A stretch of 64,000 bases of DNA from Xylophilus ampelinus (GCF_003217575.1 NZ_QJTC01000007.1:81023-145022); one strand, 5' to 3'. Shown: positions 48,729-59,034, counted from the first letter of the stretch. Translations and numbers: made by a program. The notes: generated by a model not told the origin, from the letters alone.

Positions 48729-49723
48729 TTGGCCTCCGGAACATTTTTGTTGGGGCCGTGATAGAAGATGGGTGCGCCGGCCTGGTGCGCTCGAAACGGT
48801 TGAAAAAGAGGATCGCCAAGTGCGCGTTGCGCTGCGTGGTTCCCGCGGTCCTTGAGCGTATTCGTAGCGCCGATGGAAACCCGGTCCAGCGCTTTCACGT
48901 CCTTGCTTTGATCAGGCGTGGCTTTGTCGTCGATTTGGAAGTAGTTGTTCCCCAATGACTGCCGCAGCATGTAGTCCACTGACGATTCCTGGGCGGAGAT
49001 GACTAGGTCAAACAGCCCCCCGCGCCACTTGCCGAATCCTCGGTCGAGGCTGGCGTCACCACGGACGGTTGCGCCGATCGTCATGGTGCCGATCGACAGC
49101 ACACGAACCAGCGCACCCTGTTTCGGTGCCAGGAACGTGTCGACTTCGTGCAACCCGAACAGACCGGGCGCGTTCCCTACCAATCCACCATCGGCGAAGA
49201 CGCCGCGATCGTTGCGCGCCAGCGGAAAGTACACAGGGGCGGCGGCAGTCGCCAACGCCACATCGACGATCTTCATGCGGTGATCCAACTCGAAGGAAGG
49301 ATGGTGGGGTGTCTTGAAGAATTGTCCGCGCCCCGTGGAGTAATTGACGGCCGGCACGAGAACACGATGTCTCAGATTGCCGATCGTGGAGTCTTGGAAA
49401 CGTTCGGTCAGCACCCCCCGCAGCCCTGCGGAATCGTGCTTGGCACTCAACCAGAAACCCAAAAGACGCCGAGCAAGACTGCGACAACCAAAGATTCGGG
49501 ACCCCTGCTTTTCAAATAGGGCTTTGAGTTCGGCGGCAGGAATTTCTGCGGCGAGTCCCAAGGCCAGCATCCCGCCTGCGGAAGTGCCGCAGATCAGGTC
49601 GAAATGCGAAGCGATGGGGCGCCCCAGCACGGCTTCAAGCTCGGCAAGAACCGTCGCTGTGTACAAGCCGCGATAACCTCCCCCAGACAGGGCGAGCACG
49701 TGGTAGGTGGGCACGCCCGTCAT
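48722..49723 (-). CDS. capV: CBASS effector CapV, patatin-like phospholipase
   Basis: 333 residues. Oxyanion loop GGGYRG (14-19), nucleophile elbow GTSAG with S48, and the dyad aspartate in FADGG (D178). CapV-type phospholipases are activated by cGAMP and destroy the inner membrane, killing the infected cell. First enzyme gene of the CBASS operon capV-dncV-cap2-cap3; it follows the DUF2188 gene by 5 bp. Confidence 0.92.
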   Translation of the reverse strand: MTGVPTYHVLALSGGGYRGLYTATVLAELEAVLGRPIASHFDLICGTSAGGMLALGLAAEIPAAELKALFEKQGSRIFGCRSLARRLLGFWLSAKHDSAGLRGVLTERFQDSTIGNLRHRVLVPAVNYSTGRGQFFKTPHHPSFELDHRMKIVDVALATAAAPVYFPLARNDRGVFADGGLVGNAPGLFGLHEVDTFLAPKQGALVRVLSIGTMTIGATVRGDASLDRGFGKWRGGLFDLVISAQESSVDYMLRQSLGNNYFQIDDKATPDQSKDVKALDRVSIGATNTLKDRGNHAAQRALGDPLFQPFRAHQAGAPIFYHGPNKNVPEAKC

Positions 49724-49728
49724 GGCGC

Positions 49729-49953
49729 TCAGCCCTTCGGCGGGAAGGAGTCGTTGCCGTGGCTGTCCTTGTCACGGATGCGACCGTTCGGACGGTGGAT
49801 GACCAATTCGGATTGCTGGTTGCGCGCGATGTCCCGCCCCGCGTCAATGGCCTGCTGCTGCGTGTCGTGCAAGGAGGTTGCACGCCCATTGCCGGCACCC
49901 TTGACGGCCCAACCGTCCTGATGAGGAACTACATGCTGATTTTTGCCTGTCAT
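49729..49953 (-). CDS. DUF2188-family small protein
   Basis: 74 residues: KNQHVVPHQDGWAVKGAGNGRATSLHDTQQQAIDAGRDIARNQQSELVIHRPNGRIRDKDSHGND matches the DUF2188 pattern (W-x-V-K near the start, GRI near the end). Function unknown. It precedes capV in the same direction with a 5-bp gap, so it should be co-transcribed with the CBASS genes and might be an accessory or inhibitor; inference. Confidence 0.82.
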   Translation of the reverse strand: MTGKNQHVVPHQDGWAVKGAGNGRATSLHDTQQQAIDAGRDIARNQQSELVIHRPNGRIRDKDSHGNDSFPPKG

Positions 49954-50098
49954 GACGAATTTCCTAAAGTTGAATCATCGAGACCCAGGCCAGTCAGCCG
50001 GGTTGCCAATGGCTACCCTCTGCAGCAAAATATGTTGCTCATACAGACAACGGGTGAGCCAAGCCAAATCAGCAGGTTGAATTCTTGGAATCAATGCC

Positions 50099-50118
50099 TG
50101 TTGTCTGGATGGACAACA
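50099..50118. promoter_or_regulatory. Operator-like palindrome in the CBASS divergent promoter region
   Basis: TGTTGTCTGGATGGACAACA has perfect 7-bp arms around 6 bp. An extra half-site GACAAC is at 50046-50051. It lies between the divergently transcribed DUF2188-CBASS unit and the HTH/ImmA-like unit, a fitting position for the HTH protein's binding site. Confidence 0.55.
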
Positions 50119-50226
50119 ATGTATCAGGATTATTGCCAGGCTGCAAATGGGCCTTTCGCCGCAGAACGCGGCTGCTGCAAGAGGGGCGCAAAGCGGCCTA
50201 TCCCGCAGTCTCAAGGAACACTACGA

Positions 50227-50655
<429 letters not shown>

Positions 50656-50657
50656 GC

Positions 50658-51527
50658 ATGGATGAATCGGATGTCAGGCAGAAAGCGCGCACCTTTGTTG
50701 CGAAGGTTGATGTGTCCAGCATTCGGGAAGATCTGACACCCTATGTGGTCGCAGCCAACGCCAAGGTCAAGAGAGATGAACTTGGCGAAGGCGAGTCCGG
50801 CTACACGATCACCAAACCAAATGGCAAGCACGTCATCACGGTGAACTCGCTGGAGACAGAAGAACGCCAACGCTTCACCATCTGCCATGAGATCGCGCAT
50901 ATCGTGCTCGCCCTGGAGTCGAGCCACGACGAGGTGCCGTCCTGGTCCTATGCGAAGCGGCATCCGAACGAAATCGCCTGCGACACCTTCGCCGCAGAAT
51001 TGCTGATGCCCTATCAGCAATGGCTGTCGCTTTTGCCCAAGGAAGAACCATCGCTGGAACTGATCCAGCGCATGGCAGACGTGTTCAACACATCATTCCC
51101 CGCCGCAGCATCACGGTTCGCGTCCCTCAGCGACATCCCGTGCGCCTTCGTCACCATGGAACGTGGTGCAGTGCGCTACGCGGCGCGCTCCACCAGCTTG
51201 CGACAGGCTGGGGCTTGGATATCTCCCAGGTCTGTGATCCCTGTCGGCTCCGTGGCCCACCGCCTCCGTTCTGCATGCAGCAGTGCCGCTGACACGGATG
51301 AGGTTGCACAAGACATCTGGTTTGATAACTGGGAAAAGGGGCTCGACCTTCGGGAGCTCTCAAGGCACTACGCACGCACTGACACCACAACGTCGCTGCT
51401 GTGGTTCGACAGCGAAGATTTACTTGAGGTCGAGATGAACCGCTTCGGTGTGCGTGTCGAAGACAATGGCGGCTTAGCGGAGCTTACGGGGCAACTACGC
51501 TGGCCAGGGCGGAACAAGCGTCGATAG
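50658..51527 (+). CDS. ImmA/IrrE-type metallopeptidase (CapP-like candidate)
   Basis: 289 residues. Zinc site HEIAH at 77-81 (FTICHEIAHIVLALE) with the downstream E in NEIACDTFAAELLMP (E114 the likely third ligand). The C-terminal half may be a sensor domain (VTMERGAVRYAARSTSL, VAQDIWFDNW). Such enzymes cleave their partner XRE repressor. The ATG at 50658 is 2 bp after the HTH stop; a TTG at 50652 would overlap it. Works with the preceding HTH protein; link to CBASS control inferred. Confidence 0.85.
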   Translation: MDESDVRQKARTFVAKVDVSSIREDLTPYVVAANAKVKRDELGEGESGYTITKPNGKHVITVNSLETEERQRFTICHEIAHIVLALESSHDEVPSWSYAKRHPNEIACDTFAAELLMPYQQWLSLLPKEEPSLELIQRMADVFNTSFPAAASRFASLSDIPCAFVTMERGAVRYAARSTSLRQAGAWISPRSVIPVGSVAHRLRSACSSAADTDEVAQDIWFDNWEKGLDLRELSRHYARTDTTTSLLWFDSEDLLEVEMNRFGVRVEDNGGLAELTGQLRWPGRNKRR

Positions 51528-51687
51528 CAATTGACGATCTGAGACCCTGCGGCATCGTTGCTGACGACGACTCAGATGTGCTGCTGCCTTCGCTGGACGC
51601 CCTCTCCATCCGTCGAAAAGGAAGAATCGGCGCGTGGTTTTCACATGTGGCTAACTCTGCTTGCGACTACATCACTGCTAGCTTCCA

Positions 51688-54219
51688 ATGATCGACTTCA
51701 ATCCTGAGACGTTCGAGCACCAATTTAGAGCACTTCTGGCCGACCCCGACTCGGATTTCGAAATCGACGAACTTGACGATGCGCTCTTAAAGGCGACGGC
51801 TGGCGCCGAGGATGCGAGGGCCTGTGCATATATCGCTGTTGAATTGCTTTCAAATGGAGGCCGTCCGTGGGAATTAGCCTATGCTTTGAACACAGCCGTA
51901 TGTGCAAGTTGCATGTCCGGAGATACCGAACGCGTTAGGCGATACTTTAAACAGCTCGTAGATTTAACTATCGCGGAAGGCGTCAACCTAGCGGCGCTTT
52001 CGGCGGCGGAGAATGTCAGCCGATTGCTACCGGGCAACGCCAAAGCCGACTATGTACCAAACGTGCTCTATGAGGTCGTGCGGCTGTACCTGCACTTGGG
52101 AGATTTCGAAAAGGCGATTCAGAACCTCATCACAGCGGCACACCTTTTCGCCGACTTCGGTGCATTCCAGCCGGCGTACCAGTCTTTGAATGAAGCGCAA
52201 GAGCTGGCGCGAGAGCACAGCCTACTCGAGCCTTACACGAAGACCCTTGGCGCGCTGCACTCGATCTGTCTCCTTGAGGGGGATTACGGCTATGCCGAGC
52301 AGGTTTGGCCGACGTTGGTTCAGAAGTACTCTGAACTGGGAGAGCCCGTTCCCACGCACTTGACCTTAAACCGTGCGACGGTGCTCTTTCAGACCGGAGT
52401 GCATTACACGGCCCGGACCGCATATGAGGAAGTCCTTTCGGTCATGAATTCCGACGATGCCATGCGGCCAATGGTACTTATGAACCTATCGGCATGCCTT
52501 CGAGAACTGGACGAGCCCAGTCATTCTGCGGAGCGGATGTCTGAAGCACGAACGTTGATGTTTTCGCTTGACGAGGTCGATCCCGAGCAACGGCTGGAAC
52601 TGGAACTGATGGCATCGAGAAATGCCATCGAGGCGAGCAATCCCGTCGAGGCCGTCGCATGTCTGCAGCGCGCCACTATTGATCTGGATGCCGCAGTCGC
52701 CTTGGTCGAGAAGCTGCATTACCGACGTGGAATACGCGATCGCTACGTGCGCCGAATGGAGAAGCAGCTAGCGAGCCTTCCGGTCGCCGGTTGCGCCAAA
52801 GATGTAGTTCGAGTTATCGCAGCAACGCGGGCAAACCGCGTCTCGGATTGGCTTTATTTCCTGGAGTGGGCTAAGTCGCTGACCCCAAAGCTCACCTCGC
52901 AAGAAAAAGACGAGCTCGATCGCTTGGTTGACCACCTCGCCAAGCATGGATCGCCACACCTTTTCGGATACCGGGAGAAGTACGACGATCCCATGTCGGC
53001 AATTTCAATGCCTGACCCGTGGCGTGATATCTCAGAGTACGCCGACAAGGTGACAGCTCGTTATGGCGTGGAACGTCCCTTCCAGGGTGCGACTTCCGAA
53101 CGCTGCTCTCTGACCATTTTCGAGCGACTGGGTGAAGGCTATGCCATCCTCGTAAACCTACTAACTGCCGATCACAAGATGCTACTGGTCCTCGGGGACC
53201 GATATGTCCTGTGCGATTTGCCCGAGGCGCACACTAAAGCTTTTCACTTGGCCTTGGTGCAGCATGGCCAGGAGCCAGGCCAAGGCAAGAGCAGGGCGCT
53301 CGCTGAGGCCGTGAACAAGTACCAAACGGAATTGCTGAAGCTGCTCGCTCCCATCCTAGACGAGCTTGCTGTGGCCGCCACATGCAAGGGAGTCATCTTC
53401 CTGCCGGATGGTATGAATTTGACGCCGATCAACTTAGTGATGGTGGGACATCCCAAGATCCGTGCACGCATGGCCGCCGGCGAGTTCGACGTCCGCACGT
53501 GCATCGCACTCTATCCCGCCAAACGTGTAGCTGGTGCGCTGTATACCTGCCTGGGAATCGTTGAAAGCGGGTCTGGCCTTCAATATGATCGCACGGACAT
53601 CGAGGGGTTCTTTAAGGGCGTCGGGACGATCGGGACCGTACTGGAGGAACCTGGGTGGGATGAATTCGCGGACCGGATGGTGTCAACGGACGCGCTTTTT
53701 CTCTCCCATCACGGCGCTTCCGTCGGTCTTTTCACGGATCCATTCTTCGCAGACATGGCAGGGGGCGTCAAAGAAAGCGCCATGCAGCTAAAACATCTTC
53801 AAGGTGCGGCCTTCCGATGGCCCCATCGGGTTGTGGTTTTGGGCACCTGCCATAGCGGAAGCCTCGTCAATCACAACTATCAGCAGAGTTTTCGCGCGCA
53901 CGAACTGATGGGTTTTCCGGTCGTATTTCTCCTGAACGGCCGCTCGGAGGTCCTTGCCGCGTCATGGGCAATTCTCGACCGATTCAACCTGCTGTACACA
54001 ACACTCTTTGCACCGGAGCTCCGGGAAGCTCATCCCTCGCAGGCCGCGAGCACGGCACTAGCCAAGCTAGTCGAGCTTTCCGCCAAAGAGCTTAAGGTCC
54101 TGGTGCATCAGGCATTTCCCCCAGAGACGCAAATTTCGGATGACTTGTTGTCGCAGATGGACAACTTGCGGAGGCAGCCATTCTGCTATGGAGCGTGTAG
54201 TACCTATACCTTGCTGTAG
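51688..54219 (+). CDS. TPR-CHAT caspase-like protease
   Basis: 843 residues. Residues about 1-450 are helical TPR-like repeats (YEVVRLYLHLGDFEKAIQNLITAAHLFADFGAFQPAYQSLNEAQELA and others). The C-terminal CHAT domain has the caspase-type dyad: H675 in LFLSHHGAS and C721 in VVLGTCHSGSL, each after a hydrophobic strand. CHAT proteases act in bacterial gasdermin and Craspase defence systems. No gasdermin-like gene or type III-E effector is next to it, so its target is unknown. Starts 160 bp after the ImmA-like gene and might be read from the same promoter. Confidence 0.85.
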   Translation: MIDFNPETFEHQFRALLADPDSDFEIDELDDALLKATAGAEDARACAYIAVELLSNGGRPWELAYALNTAVCASCMSGDTERVRRYFKQLVDLTIAEGVNLAALSAAENVSRLLPGNAKADYVPNVLYEVVRLYLHLGDFEKAIQNLITAAHLFADFGAFQPAYQSLNEAQELAREHSLLEPYTKTLGALHSICLLEGDYGYAEQVWPTLVQKYSELGEPVPTHLTLNRATVLFQTGVHYTARTAYEEVLSVMNSDDAMRPMVLMNLSACLRELDEPSHSAERMSEARTLMFSLDEVDPEQRLELELMASRNAIEASNPVEAVACLQRATIDLDAAVALVEKLHYRRGIRDRYVRRMEKQLASLPVAGCAKDVVRVIAATRANRVSDWLYFLEWAKSLTPKLTSQEKDELDRLVDHLAKHGSPHLFGYREKYDDPMSAISMPDPWRDISEYADKVTARYGVERPFQGATSERCSLTIFERLGEGYAILVNLLTADHKMLLVLGDRYVLCDLPEAHTKAFHLALVQHGQEPGQGKSRALAEAVNKYQTELLKLLAPILDELAVAATCKGVIFLPDGMNLTPINLVMVGHPKIRARMAAGEFDVRTCIALYPAKRVAGALYTCLGIVESGSGLQYDRTDIEGFFKGVGTIGTVLEEPGWDEFADRMVSTDALFLSHHGASVGLFTDPFFADMAGGVKESAMQLKHLQGAAFRWPHRVVVLGTCHSGSLVNHNYQQSFRAHELMGFPVVFLLNGRSEVLAASWAILDRFNLLYTTLFAPELREAHPSQAASTALAKLVELSAKELKVLVHQAFPPETQISDDLLSQMDNLRRQPFCYGACSTYTLL

Positions 54220-54424
54220 CCTTGTTAAATCCAGCGATCGCTTGGCGCCAGTCGGGATGGGGCCGCTTGCCGACGGTAAGCGGTAATTTGCGCACAGCTG
54301 CCGGTCATGTCGGCACTGCGAAACGCCACTAAAGGCCCTAAACCGTCATACGTCAGGCCGCATCGGATGGCCCGCTCTATCATGACCATCAAGGGGCGCG
54401 CCGCGCCCACCATCACACCTCTCC

Positions 54425-55351
54425 ATGGACGTTTTCCACGTCGTCATCGACACCAGCATGATGCGCGCGGTGCCTTTTCAGCACGCCGATTTCGTGCGCC
54501 TGCTGAAGCTGGCTGAACTAGGCAAGGTCAAGATCTATTTCCCGCGCATCGCGCTGGAGGAAGAGCGCACAGCCCAGCTAAAAAAGCACGAGGATGCAGT
54601 CATATTCATTACCCAGGAAATCGCAAGACTGCAGCGCGGCACTCTTGGGATGCTGGTCGAAGGTCTCCCTCTGCCCGGCGTGGAGCTTTGGGACCTTAAA
54701 GCGGTGACGCGCAATTCTGCCGAAATGTTCGGGGCTTTCGTAGCCAAGCACAAGATTGAGGTCATCGAGATTTCTATGGAACATGCAGTCGCCGCGTGGG
54801 CGCGCTACTTCGATGTGAAGCTACCGTTCGATGCGACTCAAGTGCGCGAAGAGCGCCGCAAGGACATACCTGACTCATGGATCTTGGAAGGCGGCCGAGA
54901 ACTGAAACGCCGAACGGGCGTCCACTGCGCATTGGTCCGCGACAAGAAACTCGCCGACGCGTTCAGAGCAGAGGGTTTCCAGGTCTACGACGGCTTTCAG
55001 CGACTCTTGGACGATGTTGAGGCTGCAACTGCGGTGGAGCCGATCAAGAAGCCCGCTGACGAGGAGCCACCGGTTCCCCTCGATCAGCTTCGGGGGCCCG
55101 AGTTCAGCGAGATGGACGTGCTCGTGCTTGGCATGATTGAAGCGCTGAACACACCGTCGAAGAACGACCTGCTAGCAGCGGTCGCGCGCGCCGGTTACCG
55201 AGCCGACATTGCCGAGCACGAAGCACGGACGCTGGTGTTAGCCGGCCGTCTGACCGAAACCGCGACCCACTTCATCCCGACCAGCCGGGCTTTGGCCAAG
55301 GCTGCTGCCGGGAAGGAGATTGTCACCAACGCGCTCCTAAAGATCGTATGA
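54425..55351 (+). CDS. PIN-domain nuclease with C-terminal extension
   Basis: 308 residues. PIN fold acids are visible: D9 (HVVIDTSMM), E46 (ALEEERTAQL), D150 (KDIPDSWI) and D173 (ALVRDKKLADAF), matching the DUF4935/PIN_12-type RNases. Residues about 200-235 form a Pro/Glu linker, followed by a possible winged-helix domain (EFSEMDVLVLGMIEALNTPSKNDLLAAVARAGYRADIAEHEARTLVLAGRL). Its stop overlaps the next gene's ATG by 4 bp, so the two proteins are made together. Probably an RNA- or DNA-cutting effector; not an ordinary VapC, which is about 130-150 residues. Confidence 0.82.
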   Translation: MDVFHVVIDTSMMRAVPFQHADFVRLLKLAELGKVKIYFPRIALEEERTAQLKKHEDAVIFITQEIARLQRGTLGMLVEGLPLPGVELWDLKAVTRNSAEMFGAFVAKHKIEVIEISMEHAVAAWARYFDVKLPFDATQVREERRKDIPDSWILEGGRELKRRTGVHCALVRDKKLADAFRAEGFQVYDGFQRLLDDVEAATAVEPIKKPADEEPPVPLDQLRGPEFSEMDVLVLGMIEALNTPSKNDLLAAVARAGYRADIAEHEARTLVLAGRLTETATHFIPTSRALAKAAAGKEIVTNALLKIV

Positions 55352-57768
55352 GTGACTTTGATCTGCGCTTGTCGGCGTTTTCCAGGTTGATGGCTGTCAA
55401 GTCGGCCGCTGTCGAGGAGCGTCTCAGCCAGGAATACGCGCGCGTCGAGCAGGCGCTGCGACATAGCAGCGACTACGACGAGCTCACGCAGTCGCTCAAG
55501 ACCCTGGGAGTGCTCGTCGCGCGGTACCACATGGCCGCGACAGACCTGTTGGATGACTTCGTGATTTCGATAGGCGCGCGCGAGTTGACCGTCGACGGCG
55601 TGCCGATCCCAGCTTCTCGCACGCGCTACCGCTCTGCGAATCACCTGTTGCTGGATGCAATAGACATCGCTGCGATGATTGCGTACGTCCATACCAAATG
55701 GTTCGTCGGCTTCCTACTAGCCTTATCTGGCCATGCTGACAGCGAGGTGGTCAAGCGGGTTCAGCAAGCGCTGAACAAGTTGGCGAGCTTCGATCTTGAC
55801 GTCTTCTATGGCGACCCGCCCCGTGGAGCGGAGCCCCAGACACGCCTAGTGAATTATTTCTCCGAGTTTGACGACGACGCGCTTAGGCACGCGTCACCGC
55901 TTCTCATGGGCATGTTGGAACAAGTCCTGTCCCCATCCATTGAGGGGACATCCATGACCACGTATGACACGATGACCTTCCGCCGCGGCCAAATTGCGAA
56001 CGAAGGCGGGGTCGCGGAAATGCGGGCCGCGGCCATCGAGCTCTGCACTCGCTTGTACGCGCTGGATCGTTCCGTCGACCATCGCAAACGGGTCTTGCAG
56101 ACACTGGATACCGCGTCTCGCAGGGAGAACGCCGGCGGCGGTGCACAGACCTCCGCGATGTTCGAGCGTGACGCGATCACAGTGCTCGAATTTCTTCGTG
56201 AGCTTGTAGACAAGGAACCGTTGCCTCTTGTGCAGTCCATCGAGCACCAGGCCTACTGGGACTACTATCACGCAGCATCGCCTGAGGTGAAGCGCAAGGC
56301 GCTGGAGATCCGAGATGCCATTGATGCGCACGCGGAGTACCAGATCTACAAGCAGCTCATCGGCTTCGAGGGCGTCTTTGGCAAGTGGGAGGACCTGAGT
56401 CGATCCGATGACGCCTGGGATTTCCGCGACGACAAACGGCGCGCGGTTATGCGCGACTTCCTCGCCGGCATCAATGCACAGACCTACATCGAGTGGCGTG
56501 ATCGCATCTTGCGGTTCTCGGAAACACGGTCCAACGACATGGCCATGTTCCCCATTTTCTACGACTTCTTGTCGGGACTGGGGCAACAGCAACCGGACAT
56601 GGCGCTAGAACTCCTTATAGCGCACGAGGAGGTCATGGACCCCTTCCTGATCGCCCTCATGCGCGGCTTGTGGGAAAGCCCCAGCTACGTCAAGGTCGAG
56701 ACTGTGGTCTTGAATTGGATCAAGGAAGGGAAGCACCTGGCGAACATCGCCAAGTCTCTCTACACCGTGGGTGCTGGGCGGCTCAATGTGCTGAGGCAAG
56801 TGATTGATCGCGGCGCTGAGCTGAATGCCCGCGCGGCGATTGTTCAGTCTATGGGAGTGGCCGCAAACTTGTTTGTGGCGGGGGCGAATGCAGCAAAGGA
56901 TGAGTTCCTGCACGCCCTGCGCATCATGGCGGCGCTCGAAGATACAAGCTGGGCCAATGTGATCTGGTTCAGCAAGGACTTTCGCACCCTGGTAAATGCC
57001 ATGACGCCGACTGAGCGCGCCGAAGTTCTAAAGTCTCTGACGGCACTACCGGAGTTGGACTATCAGGCTGAAGACGTTCTGTACGAGATCGGCAGGCATG
57101 ATCTGCAAGCTGTTGTCGAGTTCGTCATTGCACGGCTCGCGCATGACCGGATGCTTGCGAAACAGCGAAAGCTACTGGAACTTGAAGACAAGGCAGTCGG
57201 GTCGGACAAGTTCGAGGCGATCCCGTATCAGCTCACCAAGCTGAACAAGCTTTTCGAGAAGGCACCAGAGGCCTTGCTCAAGGTGTTGCGCAGCGACTTC
57301 GACGATGAAGTTCGAGCGATGTTCGTCTACCGAGGCGTACGCTTGGTCCGCGCCACGTTCCCGGATTACGGGCCTGAGTTGGAGAAGCTGTTGCTCGAAT
57401 ATGTAGCGACTGGCCGAGAAGACGACATGGAGTTCGCCATCGGGATCTTGCGCGCCTACGAGGGTTCGCCAGCAATCCTGCCGGTTTGCAAAGCAATCGT
57501 CCGCGCTGTGCCGGAGCGGTCGCGGTTGTGGAACGAAGTCGGAGCAGCGATTGAGACAACAGGTGTTGTTTCGGGCGAGTTCGGTATGGCAGAAGCCTAC
57601 GAGCGCAAGCTGCAGTCCCTCGAGCCCTGGAAGGCTGATGAGGACGAGCGCGTGCGCAGCTTCGCAGAATGGCTCTCGGACGGGCTTGTCAACTTCATTG
57701 CACAGGAACGCCAGCGGGCCGAGCAGGGGCTAGCCCTGCGCAAGTACCGGTTCGGCAGCGGTGAGTGA
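55348..57768 (+). CDS. Large helical protein coupled to the PIN nuclease
   Basis: 806 residues, not recognised as a named family. The sequence is almost wholly helical with HEAT/ARM-like spacing in its second half (KVLRSDFDDEVRAMFVYRGVRLVRATFPDYGPELEKLLLEYVATGREDDMEFAIGILRAYEG). No Walker, protease or nuclease motif was found, nor membrane segments. The ATG overlaps the PIN stop (ATGA). It may be a sensor, scaffold or inhibitor for the PIN protein. A perfect terminator hairpin lies 43 bp after its stop, so the pair forms one two-gene unit. Confidence 0.8.
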   Translation: MSDFDLRLSAFSRLMAVKSAAVEERLSQEYARVEQALRHSSDYDELTQSLKTLGVLVARYHMAATDLLDDFVISIGARELTVDGVPIPASRTRYRSANHLLLDAIDIAAMIAYVHTKWFVGFLLALSGHADSEVVKRVQQALNKLASFDLDVFYGDPPRGAEPQTRLVNYFSEFDDDALRHASPLLMGMLEQVLSPSIEGTSMTTYDTMTFRRGQIANEGGVAEMRAAAIELCTRLYALDRSVDHRKRVLQTLDTASRRENAGGGAQTSAMFERDAITVLEFLRELVDKEPLPLVQSIEHQAYWDYYHAASPEVKRKALEIRDAIDAHAEYQIYKQLIGFEGVFGKWEDLSRSDDAWDFRDDKRRAVMRDFLAGINAQTYIEWRDRILRFSETRSNDMAMFPIFYDFLSGLGQQQPDMALELLIAHEEVMDPFLIALMRGLWESPSYVKVETVVLNWIKEGKHLANIAKSLYTVGAGRLNVLRQVIDRGAELNARAAIVQSMGVAANLFVAGANAAKDEFLHALRIMAALEDTSWANVIWFSKDFRTLVNAMTPTERAEVLKSLTALPELDYQAEDVLYEIGRHDLQAVVEFVIARLAHDRMLAKQRKLLELEDKAVGSDKFEAIPYQLTKLNKLFEKAPEALLKVLRSDFDDEVRAMFVYRGVRLVRATFPDYGPELEKLLLEYVATGREDDMEFAIGILRAYEGSPAILPVCKAIVRAVPERSRLWNEVGAAIETTGVVSGEFGMAEAYERKLQSLEPWKADEDERVRSFAEWLSDGLVNFIAQERQRAEQGLALRKYRFGSGE

Positions 57769-58404
57769 GGGTGAAATGGGGGGCAAAGTAGGCTGCCGCC
57801 CCGATAAATTGAAGGGGTCTGAAGACCCCTTCATTCAACACAGCAGCAGTCCTTGCAAGTGAATCAGTCGGATCGGCACTCCCCTAAAACAGGCGTTTGT
57901 GAGCTTCCGCGTTCAGTCTGAAGCAGACGTTCAGCGCCGCAGCGGCAAAGTCAGCTTCTGGTCGTTCTTCGCAATGCGTCGCGAAAGGCAGGTTTATCGG
58001 TGACAGTTTCTGATCTGGCGTTGTTGGTGTGCCTACCAATTGCATCATCTTCCGACAGTAGGGACTAACGCACGAACGTGCCAAGCTCTACCTGCAGTGG
58101 CGGGACGGCGTCGTCCCCCAAATCGATTTCTGGCGGCCTACGAATGAAGGGTGCCGCATACGTCGGCCAAACGTCTGACTTGTCCCATACGTCTCGGATT
58201 GCTGCGGTTGGGAAGCCGCCTGCAGCATCTTCTTCAGGGGTGCTTCGTAGTTACTGCAGATTGGGCTATTGTGAGGGGCATTTTTATGGCATCCCGATGA
58301 AGCAGCGTCGACAATCTATCGTCTTCTTACGCGTAAGTAGCCGACCACGAAACATGGAAGTTGTTGACAGTTTGTACTGCGCCTCGTAGCGCCAAATTAC
58401 CCTT
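57769..58404. other. Gap without a supported gene
   Basis: Apart from the terminator at 57811-57832, short frames only (up to 103 codons) with no recognisable product. Confidence 0.5.
57811..57832 (+). terminator. Intrinsic-terminator-like hairpin after the PIN/helical unit
   Basis: GAAGGGGTC TGAA GACCCCTTC: perfect 9-bp stem, 4-nt loop, followed by ATTCAACA rather than a strict T run. Confidence 0.7.
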
Positions 58405-59034
58405 ATGAAGTACGAATACCCAGTCACTCCAGCCGATCCGACCAACGACTGTATCAAAGCCATCCAAGGAGCCCTCGCAATTGAGACTGAACCGGTCTAC
58501 ATTACTGTGCACCCAGCCGAAGGTGCTGTTTGTGACGAATGCTTTCCTAACGTCTCGAGTCAGGTCGAACGCAATGGGGGACAGCAGGTGCTGGGATGGA
58601 CAGTATGGGAGTTGCCCGGTGCGTTCTATGAGGCCGAATTCCACGCCGTCTGGGAACAACCAGACGGGTCGCTTGTAGACGTAACACCGAAGAGATATGA
58701 GGCGCGCCGAATTTTGTTTTTGATTGACGGCAAAGCAAGGTATGAGGGACGCCAAGTGAACAGCTTGCGCATACCTGTTTCACGCGACCCAGCGGTTCTG
58801 GACTTCATCAAGGCTAGCAATGCAGAGTTTGAAATTCTGAATGAAGGCGACAGAAGCACCCAGCACGGACAGATTGCCCTTTCTGGTTCCGATTTGAATC
58901 GCTACGACGCAATCCAACAGATGAAGGTCGATTCCTTCCTAAAACTACGTCGCGTGGTTCGCGACATAGGGCCGTACACACCATGCGTTTGCGGATGCGG
59001 CCGGAAAGGGAAATGGTGCGCTAGCGCAAGGTAG
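58405..59034 (+). CDS. Hypothetical protein with SEC-C-like zinc tail
   Basis: 209 residues. The C-terminus PCVCGCGRKGKWC resembles the SEC-C zinc motif (CxCGxGxxxKxC). The rest (VHPAEGAVCDECFPNVSSQVERNGGQQVLGWTVWELPGAFYEAEFHAVWEQPDGSLVDVTPK) is a mixed fold I cannot name; CDEC may add a second zinc site. Codon use fits a real gene and the ATG is preceded by a suitable gap. Alone on the plus strand, with no operon partner. Confidence 0.75.
   Translation: MKYEYPVTPADPTNDCIKAIQGALAIETEPVYITVHPAEGAVCDECFPNVSSQVERNGGQQVLGWTVWELPGAFYEAEFHAVWEQPDGSLVDVTPKRYEARRILFLIDGKARYEGRQVNSLRIPVSRDPAVLDFIKASNAEFEILNEGDRSTQHGQIALSGSDLNRYDAIQQMKVDSFLKLRRVVRDIGPYTPCVCGCGRKGKWCASAR

Noticed and set aside
51688..54219. 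Craspase-type partner of a type III-E system
   Set aside because: No Cas7-11 (gRAMP) or other type III gene in the window; the only CRISPR system is I-E.
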